A DNA stretch of 14,563 bases from Pseudomonadota bacterium (GTDB taxonomy: Bacteria; Pseudomonadota; Gammaproteobacteria; Arenicellales; Arenicellaceae). This document shows positions 6,497-14,563 of this stretch, one piece after another (positions within the stretch are counted from its first letter, which is position 1; every line of letters begins with the position of its first letter). The stretch is from assembly GCA_018660405.1 (NCBI GenBank), contig JABJKL010000185.1:1-14563 (forward strand), written 5' to 3'. Under the pieces are notes generated by a model. That model worked only from the letters and a program-made list of their open reading frames with translations, searched no databases and was not told where the DNA came from. A program made the translations under genes and the position numbers.

Positions 6497-8251
6497 CTAG
6501 GGTGCCAAGTCCTCATAGGGTCCATCTGCATGGACTGCGCGACCATCGACAAGGGTTAGCAGTGACGTCAACCCGGCGATGTCATCGACCGGCATAGCCA
6601 TATAATCCTCTGACAATACCGCGATATCAGCCATTTTTCCAACCTCTATCGAACCGCGGTCATCCTCGGCAAATTGCAGCCAGGCACCATTATAAGTATA
6701 TAACCTCAGTGCCTGGGTTCGGCTCGGAATTTCTTCAGGGCCGCGTGTTATTTCCCTACTGATTAATTTGCCATCAAGCAACCAGCGAATGGCAATCCAG
6801 GGATTATAGGGCCCCACCGCCAGCGCATCAGTACCACCGCCGACCAATAAACCCAGGTCTAATGCGGTTTTTATCGGTGGCGCCGAGCGAGCACGGTCTT
6901 CTCCCAATAACTCAACCAGGGCCTCACCGCCCGTATATAGTCTGCTCTGTAAACCGAAACTTACGCCCAGTGCCTTCATACGTTCCAGCGTACTCACTGA
7001 AGCCGCATCTATGTGAAGAATCGACCAACGCAGATCAGCGATCGGTGTTTCCGCATTGACTTCATCCAATACATCGAGAATTTGTTGTGCACTTGAATCC
7101 GATGCGGCATGAATTTCCATTCCGTAACCATTTTCGGCGATCCAGCCGAAAGCTGTACGCAGTGCCGCCTTGGCCTCACTGGATGGATTAAATTGCATTC
7201 CGGCTCGCGATCCGTCATGCATCTCCCAAATAATCACTTCACCAAAACCATTAAAGCGCAGCCAGTCATCGCCAAAGCCTTGTGGTACCAGCTGAGTCAG
7301 ATTCTTGAGATCGTCCAATTCCTGGCCCCGCTTTTGGGACATCAGATGATAAGCAACCCGCATAGTCATCTCACCATCCTGCCAAATACGCAACAGTGGC
7401 TTATAGTGCTCGGGCATTTGCCCACCACCACCGCCATCGGAAAAAGAGGTCATACCGAGCCGATTCAGCTCCGCCATAAGCTCCTTGGTGCCATCCACCT
7501 GAGTAGCAAAATCTGGTTTCGGTAACGCGCTGAGAAGCGCGTGAAAGACCAGAATATTGCCATCGATCTCTCCGGTTGGATTGCCATCGGCATCGCGACG
7601 CAGGACGCCAACCGGCGGTACGTCGGCATCATTGGCGATATTCATAGCCGTCATTGCCGCCGCGTTGAGAATGGCAGTGTCGTACAGGTATTGCACATAG
7701 ATCGGATGATTACCTGCCGCTTCAGTCACTTCGGCAGCGCTTGGCAATCGCTGATCGTCGAATTGTAGTTTATGCCAACCACCCGCAACTATAAGCCACT
7801 CACCGTCTGGGGTGTTTGAGGCGGCTGTACGAACAAGCTCCAGAGCACCCTCAAGTGTCGACTCATTAGCCCAGCTGATCTCGCGCCCCCACGTCAGACC
7901 CGCTCGAATAATGTGAATATGGCTATCGGTAAGACCAGGGACCACGGTACGGCCTTCCAACTCGATGACCCTCGTATTGTCACCAGACAGTGCGCGGATT
8001 TGGTCCGTACTGCCAACCGCTGAAATACGATTACCAGTGATGGCGATGGCCTCTGCAGTGCTGTCGGTCGCGTCGACCGTTAATATCGTACCGCCAACAA
8101 GCACCATATCAGGCCCGGTGACGGGATTTGATACTGCTGCTGGAGTCAGTGTAGATGTGTTCGCGCTTTCCTGCTCACTACAGGCGGCAAAGGTTAGTGC
8201 TGTCGTTATTACTGCCGTTATTGCTGCTATTCGGCGCAAAAATCTCTTCAT
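6497..8251 (-). CDS. YtcJ-type metal-dependent amidohydrolase, predicted lipoprotein
   Basis: An amidohydrolase-3 (YtcJ-like) enzyme of 584 residues from the chosen start. The open frame extends to 8380, but ATG 8251 gives a proper lipoprotein signal (MKRFLRR, hydrophobic stretch, TFAAC with C24), while the extra 43 upstream residues look non-coding. Metal-site features are visible: HIH (H111, H113) after VVPGLTDS, EIHAASDS and LHIDAAS carrying further histidines, and the late GGGTDA aspartate motif. The C-terminal KMADIAVL strand completes the small beta domain typical of the family. The enzyme hydrolyses C-N bonds in family members, but the physiological substrate of most YtcJ proteins is unknown. 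It is probably anchored in the cell envelope. A TATACT box on the minus strand (8291-8296) is a possible -10 element, giving a leader of about 33 nt. The gene is divergent from the glutamate synthase locus. Confidence 0.87.
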   Translation of the reverse strand: MKRFLRRIAAITAVITTALTFAACSEQESANTSTLTPAAVSNPVTGPDMVLVGGTILTVDATDSTAEAIAITGNRISAVGSTDQIRALSGDNTRVIELEGRTVVPGLTDSHIHIIRAGLTWGREISWANESTLEGALELVRTAASNTPDGEWLIVAGGWHKLQFDDQRLPSAAEVTEAAGNHPIYVQYLYDTAILNAAAMTAMNIANDADVPPVGVLRRDADGNPTGEIDGNILVFHALLSALPKPDFATQVDGTKELMAELNRLGMTSFSDGGGGGQMPEHYKPLLRIWQDGEMTMRVAYHLMSQKRGQELDDLKNLTQLVPQGFGDDWLRFNGFGEVIIWEMHDGSRAGMQFNPSSEAKAALRTAFGWIAENGYGMEIHAASDSSAQQILDVLDEVNAETPIADLRWSILHIDAASVSTLERMKALGVSFGLQSRLYTGGEALVELLGEDRARSAPPIKTALDLGLLVGGGTDALAVGPYNPWIAIRWLLDGKLISREITRGPEEIPSRTQALRLYTYNGAWLQFAEDDRGSIEVGKMADIAVLSEDYMAMPVDDIAGLTSLLTLVDGRAVHADGPYEDLAP

Positions 8252-8342
8252 TCCAAAATCCCATATTGCTGTTACTGAATCAGACAAGAAAGTATAAAAC
8301 AAATATTCGTGCGTTTTAAATACATTTACCAAGATACATGAA

Positions 8343-8398
8343 GGCTGAAAAATACAGTTTTTGAAGCAATAAGTGAGCATATGCTGCGTGGTTCAGCC
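8343..8398. repeat. Nested inverted repeat and palindrome upstream of the gltB promoter
   Basis: GGCTGAA (8343-8349) and TTCAGCC (8392-8398) are perfect complements separated by 42 bp, and AGCATATGCT (8376-8385) between them is self-complementary. The set sits 32-87 bp upstream of the gltB -35 box, a usual distance for an activator or repressor site. Either element could occur by chance. Confidence 0.4.
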
Positions 8399-8429
8399 AT
8401 GTTTTTTAGAGAATATTCAATACCTCTCC

Positions 8430-8458
8430 GTGACATAGGCGCGATGCTTCATTATAAT
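8430..8458 (+). promoter_or_regulatory. Sigma-70 promoter of gltB
   Basis: GTGACA (8430-8435) and TATAAT (8453-8458) are separated by exactly 17 bp: five of six consensus bases in the -35 box and six of six in the -10 box. Transcription should begin near 8465, leaving a leader of about 143 nt before ATG 8608. This is the best promoter match in the window. Confidence 0.75.
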
Positions 8459-8464
8459 CCGGTC

Positions 8465-8511
8465 CCCTTTTTCCATAGGGTGTGGAAAGCGGAATGGAAT
8501 ACTGGAAAGGA
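8465..8511 (+). promoter_or_regulatory. gltB leader: 5' hairpin and GGA cluster
   Basis: Just at the predicted transcript start, TTTCCA (8470-8475) pairs perfectly with TGGAAA (8483-8488) around a 7-base loop. The stem can extend to 8466-8467 / 8491-8492 past one wobble and one mismatch. Five GGA trinucleotides follow in 28 bases (8484, 8491, 8496, 8504 and 8509). Repeated GGA in a leader is the type of element bound by CsrA/RsmA proteins, but the match is only to the GGA core and the sites lie far from the start codon. Confidence 0.35.
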
Positions 8512-8607
8512 ATAAGCTGGCGGCTTTAAGCCCTCCTGGCATATTTTCGAGCCCGCATGGGTTATACCGGGACGACTAAATAATAATATTAGCAGAATGA
8601 TTTCAGA

Positions 8608-9939
8608 ATGAAGCAAGCTTCAGAACAACAAGGGTTATATGACCCACAAACCGAACACGATGCCTGTGGCGTTGGGTTTGTGGTTAATATGAAGGGGCAA
8701 AAGTCTCACCAGATTGTTGATGACGCCTTAACCATTCTTAAAAACCTGTTACATCGTGGCGCTTGCGGGTGCGAAGAAAATACCGGCGATGGCGTGGGCA
8801 TTCTGATCCAAAAGCCGCATAAGTTTTTTGCCCGTGTTTGCAAAAACATCAATATCGAATTACCAGACGCCGATAGCTATGGCGCAGGCCTGGTCTTTTT
8901 GCCGGTCGATCGAAAACAATCAACGCATTGCCAGAACGCTTTTGAACAGATCATCGAAGAAGAAGGCCAACGTTTATTGGGCTGGCGTGATGTGCCGACC
9001 GATGATTCATCATTGGGTCCATCGGCGAAAGAAAGTGAGCCTGCTTTCAAACAAATTTTTATAGGCAAGAATGACAAGCTCGATGCAGCAGCGTTTGAGC
9101 GCAAACTTTATGTTATTCGTAAGCGTGTCGAGCATGCAATTTGGAATTCAGACCTGTCGGAATTAAACCTGTTTTACATTCCGTCGTTGTCATACCGCAC
9201 CTTTCTGTACAAAGGGATGTTAACCGGTACCCAGCTCGAGCCAATGTTTCCGGATATCTGTGACCCTGATGTTGAATCCTCATTGGCGTTGGTGCATCAG
9301 CGCTTTTCGACCAACACCTTTCCCGAATGGCGATTGGCACAACCTTTCCGATATATCGCCCACAATGGTGAGATTAATACCGTCCGTGGCAACAGTAACT
9401 GGATGCGTGCGCGTGAATCATTGTGTGGGTCCGATTTGTTTGGCGATGATCTGGAAAAACTTTATCCAATCGTTATTGAAGGCGGTAGTGATTCGGCAAT
9501 TTTTGATAATGTAATGGAGTTCCTGCACATGGCGGGCCGGCCTTTACCGCATGCCGTGTTAATGATGATCCCGGAAGCCTGGTCAGGCCATGAAACCATG
9601 GATGAAGAGCGCAAGGCTTTTTACGAATACCATGCCTGTTTGATGGAACCCTGGGATGGCCCGGCTTCAATTGCGTTTACCGACGGTGAAGTGATCGGCG
9701 CGGTATTGGATCGCAATGGTTTGCGACCTTCGCGTTATTACGTCACCACCGATGATACGGTCATTATGGCGTCGGAAGTCGGTGTGCTGGATGTTGCTCC
9801 TGAAAATATCAAGAAAAAAGGTCGGCTGCATCCGGGCCGTATTTTTATGGTCGACACCAAGCAAGGGCGCATCATAGGTGATGAAGAGCTAAAGCGGCAA
9901 TTTATTGATGAACATCCTTATGGCGACTGGTTAAAATAA
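8608..9939 (+). CDS. gltB: Glutamate synthase large subunit, N-terminal glutamine amidotransferase part (split gltB)
   Basis: A 443-residue class II glutamine amidotransferase domain of the glutamate synthase alpha subunit; it hydrolyses glutamine and channels ammonia to 2-oxoglutarate. C20 in DACGVGF is the catalytic nucleophile, normally exposed by removing a short propeptide, here 19 residues. Other family blocks are HRGACGCEENTGDGVGIL (51-68), VHQRFSTNTFPEWRLAQP, the AHNGEIN motif and GLRPSRYYVT. The frame ends at TAA 9937-9939 after HPYGDWLK, the point where the amidotransferase domain gives way to the central domain in full-length GltB of about 1,500 residues. The next open frame continues in the same frame three codons later with the rest of GltB. 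Either this is one gene with a nonsense codon, or a separate amidotransferase subunit. ATG 8608 has no strong Shine-Dalgarno but matches the expected N-terminus. Confidence 0.93.
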   Translation: MKQASEQQGLYDPQTEHDACGVGFVVNMKGQKSHQIVDDALTILKNLLHRGACGCEENTGDGVGILIQKPHKFFARVCKNINIELPDADSYGAGLVFLPVDRKQSTHCQNAFEQIIEEEGQRLLGWRDVPTDDSSLGPSAKESEPAFKQIFIGKNDKLDAAAFERKLYVIRKRVEHAIWNSDLSELNLFYIPSLSYRTFLYKGMLTGTQLEPMFPDICDPDVESSLALVHQRFSTNTFPEWRLAQPFRYIAHNGEINTVRGNSNWMRARESLCGSDLFGDDLEKLYPIVIEGGSDSAIFDNVMEFLHMAGRPLPHAVLMMIPEAWSGHETMDEERKAFYEYHACLMEPWDGPASIAFTDGEVIGAVLDRNGLRPSRYYVTTDDTVIMASEVGVLDVAPENIKKKGRLHPGRIFMVDTKQGRIIGDEELKRQFIDEHPYGDWLK

Positions 9940-9945
9940 CACCTG

Positions 9946-12900
9946 ATGCCCGTCGAAAAATTACCGCAGCCCAAACAAATCCACGGTTCCGATCCCGAAA
10001 CCTTGTTACAACGTCAACAAGCTTTCGGGTACACCCATGAAGATCTAAAAATTTTGATGGCACCCATGGCGGCGAAGGGTATCGAGCCAACCGGTTCAAT
10101 GGGTACCGATACAGCACTGGCGGTATTGTCAAATCGCTCGCGCTTGCTGTATGACTATTTTAAGCAGTTGTTCGCACAGGTGACCAATCCCCCGCTGGAT
10201 GGCATTCGTGAAGAACTGGTTACACAGGTAGCCATCACCGTGGGTCCAGAAGGCAATCTGTTACAGCCCACCGCAAAGAGTTGCCGCCGTATCAAGCTTA
10301 ATTCACCCATTTTGACCAATGAAGAACTGGCAAAAATCCGTGACGTTAATCTACCGGGCTTCAAAACCCGAACGATCCCCATTCTGTATCCAGTTGCTGA
10401 AGGCGGTGCTGGACTCGACCAAGCATTGGAAGAAGTTTGTGCTGCCGTCGACAAGGCGATTGCAGACGACCATAGTTATATTATTCTTTCTGATCGCGGG
10501 GTCGACCAGCATAAAACAGCTATCCCGGCGTTGCTGGCGGCAGCCAGTGTGCACCATCATTTGATCCGCAACGGCCAGCGTACACGCGTCGGTTTAATCC
10601 TTGAATCCGGCGAACCAAGGGAAATACATCACTTTGCTGTACTGCTGGGCTATGGCATGGGCGCCGTTAATCCTTACCTCGCGTTTGAATCTCTAGGCGA
10701 TTTAATCGGCAAGGGCAGCTTGCCAGAGATGGAACACCAGAAGGCAGTCGATAATTACATCAAGGCGACAAATAAAGGCCTGACCAAGATTATGGCGAAG
10801 ATGGGCATCTCTACGGTTCAGTCCTACTGTGGTGCGCAGGTGTTCGAAGCGATTGGTTTAGATAAAGCCTTTGTCGATAAGTATTTCACCTGGACGGCTT
10901 CTCGTATTGGTGGGATTGGTTTGGACACAGTCGCGCAAGAAATGAGCCTGCGTCATCACGATGCGTTCCCCGAGCGGTTGGTGAATAAACCTGACCTGGA
11001 ATGGGGTGGAGAATACCAGTGGCGGCGTGATGGCGAATATCATTTATTTAATCCTGACACCGTTTTCAAACTGCAACACGCTACGCGCACTGGGCAATAT
11101 AGAATCTTTAAGGAATACACCAATCTGGTGGATGATCAGAATCAAAACCTGGCTACCCTGCGTGGCATGTTTGAATTCAAGAATAACCCTATACCTCTGA
11201 AAGAAGTCGAGCCCATAGAAAATATTATGAAGCGCTTTTCAACCGGCGCGATGTCTTATGGCTCGATCAGTAAAGAAGCACACGAAACCCTGGCCATCGC
11301 GATGAACCGTATTGGAGGTAAATCCAATACCGGCGAAGGTGGTGAGGACCCGGATCGTTTTACCGCGGATGAAAATGGCGACTTGAGGCGAAGCTCTATC
11401 AAGCAGGTCGCTTCGGGTCGTTTTGGTGTGACCAGCGAATATCTCGCTAATGCCGATGATATCCAAATCAAAATGGCACAGGGTGCCAAGCCGGGAGAAG
11501 GCGGACAGCTGCCAGGGCCCAAAGTGTATCCGTGGATTGCCGAAGTTAGGCATTCAACACCATGGGTAGAATTAATATCACCGCCGCCTCACCATGACAT
11601 CTATTCAATTGAGGATTTGGCGCAGCTTATTTATGACCTAAAGAATTCCAATCCAAAAGCGCGTATTCACGTAAAACTGGTGGCCGAAGTCGGTGTTGGA
11701 ACGGTTGCCGCAGGTGTCGCCAAATGCCATTCCGATGTGGTGCTGATTTCCGGTTACGATGGTGGCACCGGCGCGTCACCGATTAGTTCGTTAAAGCACG
11801 CAGGATTGCCGTGGGAGTTGGGTGTTGCTGAAACCCAACAGGTACTTGTTAAAAATGGCTTGCGCGATCGCATCGTGGTGCAAGCCGATGGTCAGTTAAA
11901 AACTGGACGCGACGTCGCTATCGCCGCCCTGTTAGGCGCAGAAGAGTTCGGTTTTGCAACCGCACCGCTGGTGGTTATGGGCTGCATCATGATGCGAGTT
12001 TGCCATTTAAATACTTGCCCGGTAGGTGTCGCGACACAAAATCCGGAATTAATTAAAAAGTTCAGTGGTCAGCCAGAGTTCGTCGAAAACTTCTTTAAAT
12101 ATGTTGCCGAAGAAGTGCGTGAATATATGGCACAACTCGGTTTTAGAACACTTAACGAGATGATTGGCCAGGTCGATAAACTGGATACCAAAAAAGCAGT
12201 CGATCACTGGAAGGCCCAAGGCCTCGATTTCGCAAATATTTTGTATAAAGCAGAACCGCATCCCGGGGATGAGCTTTATTGTGTTAATGAGCAGGATCAT
12301 GGTCTGGAAAAATCACTGGATGTAACCCAATTGGTACCGCTCTGCAAAGACGCGCTGGAAGATCGGAAGAAAGTGGATATTATATTGCCGATCAGAAATA
12401 CCGATCGCACCACCGGCACCATCCTCGGTTACCACATTACCAAACGCTATGGTGGAGCAGGGCTGCCGCAAGATACGATTAATGTCCATTTTAATGGCTC
12501 CGCCGGAATGAGTTTTGGCGCCTTTGCGCCCAAGGGCGTAACCCTCACACTGGAAGGCGACGCCAACGATTATATTGGCAAGGGGCTTTCTGGTGGCAAG
12601 ATTATTGTCTATCCACCCCGCCACTCCTCCTTTGTCGCCGAAGAAAATATACTGGTGGGCAATGTTGTGCTCTACGGCGCCACCAAAGGGGAAGCTTACT
12701 TTCGTGGCCTTGCTGGCGAACGTTTTTGTGTGCGTAATAGCGGTGTAAACACGGTGGTTGAGGGCGTAGGCGACCACGGTTGCGAATACATGACCGGCGG
12801 CTGCGTGGTGATCATTGGCAAGACCGGGCGTAATTTCGCCGCCGGTATGTCTGGTGGTATTGCCTATGTGCTTGATGAAGAAGGCGACTTCGAGATTCAC

Positions 12901-13158
12901 TGCAACAAGGGCATGGTCGAACTCGAAGCGATGGAGGCCGACGAAGATATCGAACAAGTAAAATCCCTGCTAAATAAGCATCTTCAATACACGCAAAGCA
13001 CCGTTGCCGAAAAAATACTGGGCGACTGGAATTCATATCGGGGCAAGTTTGTAAAAATAATGCCGATCGAATACAAGCGTGTGCTCGATGCAATAAAACG
13101 CGGTAAGGAGAACGGACTCAGCGAAGAAGAAGCCGTTATGGAGGCAGCACATGGGTAA
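9946..13158 (+). CDS. gltB: Glutamate synthase large subunit, central, FMN and C-terminal domains (split gltB)
   Basis: A 1,070-residue protein holding the remainder of the GOGAT alpha subunit, which reduces the 2-iminoglutarate intermediate to glutamate. In order: the linker and central domain (about 1-340, with ETLLQRQQAFGY near the start), the FMN-binding TIM-barrel synthase domain (about 390-770, with GGTGASP at 606-612), and the GXGXG beta-helix domain (about 830-1020). The 3Fe-4S cluster cysteines are C680, C686 and C691 (C-x5-C-x4-C). No frame damage is seen over the whole length. The usable start is ATG 9946, 7 bp past the upstream TAA, but with no clear Shine-Dalgarno; expression would rely on translational re-initiation or read-through. 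With the upstream part and one residue for the stop, the chain would be 1,516 residues, a normal GltB length. Its end overlaps the gltD start by 8 bp. Confidence 0.94.
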   Translation: MPVEKLPQPKQIHGSDPETLLQRQQAFGYTHEDLKILMAPMAAKGIEPTGSMGTDTALAVLSNRSRLLYDYFKQLFAQVTNPPLDGIREELVTQVAITVGPEGNLLQPTAKSCRRIKLNSPILTNEELAKIRDVNLPGFKTRTIPILYPVAEGGAGLDQALEEVCAAVDKAIADDHSYIILSDRGVDQHKTAIPALLAAASVHHHLIRNGQRTRVGLILESGEPREIHHFAVLLGYGMGAVNPYLAFESLGDLIGKGSLPEMEHQKAVDNYIKATNKGLTKIMAKMGISTVQSYCGAQVFEAIGLDKAFVDKYFTWTASRIGGIGLDTVAQEMSLRHHDAFPERLVNKPDLEWGGEYQWRRDGEYHLFNPDTVFKLQHATRTGQYRIFKEYTNLVDDQNQNLATLRGMFEFKNNPIPLKEVEPIENIMKRFSTGAMSYGSISKEAHETLAIAMNRIGGKSNTGEGGEDPDRFTADENGDLRRSSIKQVASGRFGVTSEYLANADDIQIKMAQGAKPGEGGQLPGPKVYPWIAEVRHSTPWVELISPPPHHDIYSIEDLAQLIYDLKNSNPKARIHVKLVAEVGVGTVAAGVAKCHSDVVLISGYDGGTGASPISSLKHAGLPWELGVAETQQVLVKNGLRDRIVVQADGQLKTGRDVAIAALLGAEEFGFATAPLVVMGCIMMRVCHLNTCPVGVATQNPELIKKFSGQPEFVENFFKYVAEEVREYMAQLGFRTLNEMIGQVDKLDTKKAVDHWKAQGLDFANILYKAEPHPGDELYCVNEQDHGLEKSLDVTQLVPLCKDALEDRKKVDIILPIRNTDRTTGTILGYHITKRYGGAGLPQDTINVHFNGSAGMSFGAFAPKGVTLTLEGDANDYIGKGLSGGKIIVYPPRHSSFVAEENILVGNVVLYGATKGEAYFRGLAGERFCVRNSGVNTVVEGVGDHGCEYMTGGCVVIIGKTGRNFAAGMSGGIAYVLDEEGDFEIHCNKGMVELEAMEADEDIEQVKSLLNKHLQYTQSTVAEKILGDWNSYRGKFVKIMPIEYKRVLDAIKRGKENGLSEEEAVMEAAHG

Positions 13159-14563
13159 CCCAACTGGCTTTCTCGATCATGGCAGAGCCAAGCAAGCTTA
13201 TCGTCCAATAGAAGAACGCAAGAAAGATTGGAGACAGGTCATGCAAGAGTGGCCGGCAGAACCACTAAAAAAGCAGGCCTCACGCTGTATGGATTGCGGC
13301 ATTCCGTTTTGTCATCAGGGTTGCCCGCTGGGCAATCTGATTCCGGACTGGAATGATCTGGTTTATCGTGATCAATGGGAAGACGCTATCAAGCGTTTGC
13401 ATGCGACCAATAATTTCCCCGAATTTACCGGTACCTTATGCCCGGCACCGTGTGAAGGAGCCTGTGTACTGGGTATTAATGATGACCCGGTCACCATTAA
13501 AGCGGTCGAACTATCGATTATTGACAAGGCCTGGGAAAATGGCTGGATCAAACCTCAATTGGCAGAACACAAAACCGGCAAAACAATCGGTGTGGTGGGT
13601 TCCGGGCCAGCAGGTATGGCTGTCGCGCAGCAACTGGCCCGTGCCGGGCATGACGTCACATTGTACGAACGTGATGATCGTATCGGCGGTTTAATGCGCT
13701 ACGGTATTCCTGAATTCAAGATGGAAAAGAGTCGGCTTGACCGACGAATGGAGCAGATGGAGGCCGAGGGTGTGATCTTTAAGCCCAACAGCCATATCGG
13801 TATCGATATCGATGCCAATGAGCTGAGCAAAGAAGTCGATGCTTTAATACTGACTGGCGGTGCCTGTGCGCGCCGTGATCTACCCATCCCCGGGCGCGAA
13901 CTGAAAGGCGTCTATCAGGCAATGGATTACCTGCCGCAGTCAAACCGCATTTGCATGGGCGACAACGTGCCGGAAGATGAACTGATTGATGCCAAAGGCA
14001 AGCATGTCGTCATTATTGGCGGCGGCGATACCGGTGCCGATTGCATAGGAACGGCGCATCGCCAAGGTGCTGCATCAATCATCTCTCTCGAAATTATGCC
14101 GCGCCCCCCAGAAGCGCGCGCCGCCGATAACCCCTGGCCACAATGGCCATTTGTCTTGCGTACCACCTCTGCGCATGAAGAAGGTGGCGAACGTCTGTTT
14201 GCGGTTCAAACTAACCAGTTTGTTGGCGACGATGCCGGCAACCTGAAAGAACTCGAATTGGTCAAAGTCGAAATAGAACGTAATGCAGGGAGCGTTTGCT
14301 TTAATGAAGTTCCAAACAGTCGTAAAACATTAAAATGTGATCTGGCGTTTCTGGCAATGGGCTTCACCGGATCAGAAAAGCCCGGCATGCTGGAGCAGCT
14401 TGGTGTGAAATTTACCGACCGCAATAACGTCTGGCGTGACCGCAACTGGATGACCAATGTTGACGGCGTGTTTACCGCGGGTGATATGCAGCATGGTCAG
14501 AGCTTGATTGTTTGGGCGATAGCCGAAGGACGTTCGGCCGCTGCCAGTGTTGATAAATATTTG
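13151..14563 (+). CDS. gltD: Glutamate synthase small (beta) subunit, runs off the window end
   Basis: The frame is open from ATG 13151 to the last base (471 codons, no stop reached). The small GOGAT subunit passes electrons from NADPH through FAD and iron-sulfur clusters to the large subunit. Two cysteine groups for 4Fe-4S clusters are present: C46, C49, C54, C58 and C97, C101, C105. The FAD-binding loop is GVVGSGPAG (147-155) and the NADPH-binding loop is GGGDTG (290-295). The ending, SLIVWAIAEGRSAAASVDKYL, is the usual GltD C-terminus, so only a few residues, perhaps none besides the stop, are missing; E. coli GltD has 472 residues. The start overlaps the gltB stop in ATGGGTAA, indicating translational coupling and a single operon. 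Confidence 0.96.
   Translation, partial: MGNPTGFLDHGRAKQAYRPIEERKKDWRQVMQEWPAEPLKKQASRCMDCGIPFCHQGCPLGNLIPDWNDLVYRDQWEDAIKRLHATNNFPEFTGTLCPAPCEGACVLGINDDPVTIKAVELSIIDKAWENGWIKPQLAEHKTGKTIGVVGSGPAGMAVAQQLARAGHDVTLYERDDRIGGLMRYGIPEFKMEKSRLDRRMEQMEAEGVIFKPNSHIGIDIDANELSKEVDALILTGGACARRDLPIPGRELKGVYQAMDYLPQSNRICMGDNVPEDELIDAKGKHVVIIGGGDTGADCIGTAHRQGAASIISLEIMPRPPEARAADNPWPQWPFVLRTTSAHEEGGERLFAVQTNQFVGDDAGNLKELELVKVEIERNAGSVCFNEVPNSRKTLKCDLAFLAMGFTGSEKPGMLEQLGVKFTDRNNVWRDRNWMTNVDGVFTAGDMQHGQSLIVWAIAEGRSAAASVDKYL

Larger units (their letters stand above)
8252..8607. other. Divergent region between amidohydrolase and gltB, 356 bp, no gene
   Basis: No coding frame is supported here. The left half serves the minus-strand amidohydrolase. 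It contains an imperfect long inverted repeat, GGCTGAA (8343-8349) with TTCAGCC (8392-8398), flanked by CATG and ATG that extend the pairing with a two-base bulge, and inside it a perfect 10-bp palindrome AGCATATGCT (8376-8385). The right half carries the gltB promoter and a leader of about 140 nt with a hairpin and a GGA cluster. Confidence 0.55.

Noticed and set aside
8252..8380. Upstream extension of the amidohydrolase frame to an ATG at 8380
   Set aside because: The 43 extra residues precede a clear lipoprotein signal peptide beginning at 8251 and would bury it, so the downstream start is preferred.
9937..9939. TAA reassigned as a sense codon
   Set aside because: Other genes here (symporter, DUF6152 protein, second gltB part) end at TAA at their expected lengths, so TAA works as a stop in this genome.
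12313..12957. A 214-codon open frame on the minus strand inside gltB
   Set aside because: It lies wholly opposite the conserved C-terminal GXGXG domain of GltB and has no recognisable domain; an antisense shadow.
13353..13694. A 113-codon plus-strand frame near the window end
   Set aside because: Out of frame within gltD, whose reading frame is open throughout and carries all the family motifs.

Overview
The window looks like a chromosomal segment of a gammaproteobacterium, probably marine or otherwise aquatic. This is judged from the style of the GltB and GltD proteins, the moderate base composition (roughly half G+C by eye, lower in the first kilobase) and the mix of exported DUF6152 and YtcJ-type amidohydrolase genes. 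No rRNA, tRNA, CRISPR array, insertion sequence or integrase is visible.

Layout. (1) 83-940, minus: an A+T-rich glycosyltransferase-61-like gene with a GTG start, followed by a gene-free stretch (941-1251) holding a 13-bp tandem repeat. (2) 1252-5309: a small-molecule metabolism block. It holds an NAD-type short-chain dehydrogenase (+), a convergent two-cysteine Asp/Glu racemase (-), and, divergent from the racemase, a PLP enzyme of the D-cysteine desulfhydrase / L-cysteate sulfo-lyase group (+) followed 43 bp later by a sodium:dicarboxylate/amino-acid symporter (+). The symporter keeps the arginine that reads acidic side chains. A reasonable reading is uptake, racemisation and deaminating cleavage of an acidic or sulfonated amino acid; the exact substrate is not settled by sequence. 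(3) 5334-8251, minus: an exported DUF6152 protein and, upstream of it, a lipoprotein-type YtcJ amidohydrolase. (4) 8430-14563, plus: the glutamate synthase (GOGAT) locus. It has a good sigma-70 promoter, a leader of about 140 nt with a 5' hairpin and five clustered GGA motifs, gltB, and an overlapping gltD that runs off the window only a few residues before its expected end.

The most unusual feature is gltB itself. Its reading frame is interrupted by one in-frame TAA (9937-9939) exactly at the junction between the glutamine amidotransferase domain and the synthase domains. Both halves are otherwise intact, so the gene is either a very fresh nonsense allele, a sequencing or assembly error, or a naturally split two-subunit GOGAT large chain re-initiating at ATG 9946.

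The second point of interest is the racemase / PLP lyase / acidic amino-acid symporter cluster. It shares one divergent control region carrying a 15-bp tandem direct repeat, and it can be read as a candidate cysteate or D-amino-acid utilisation cassette.
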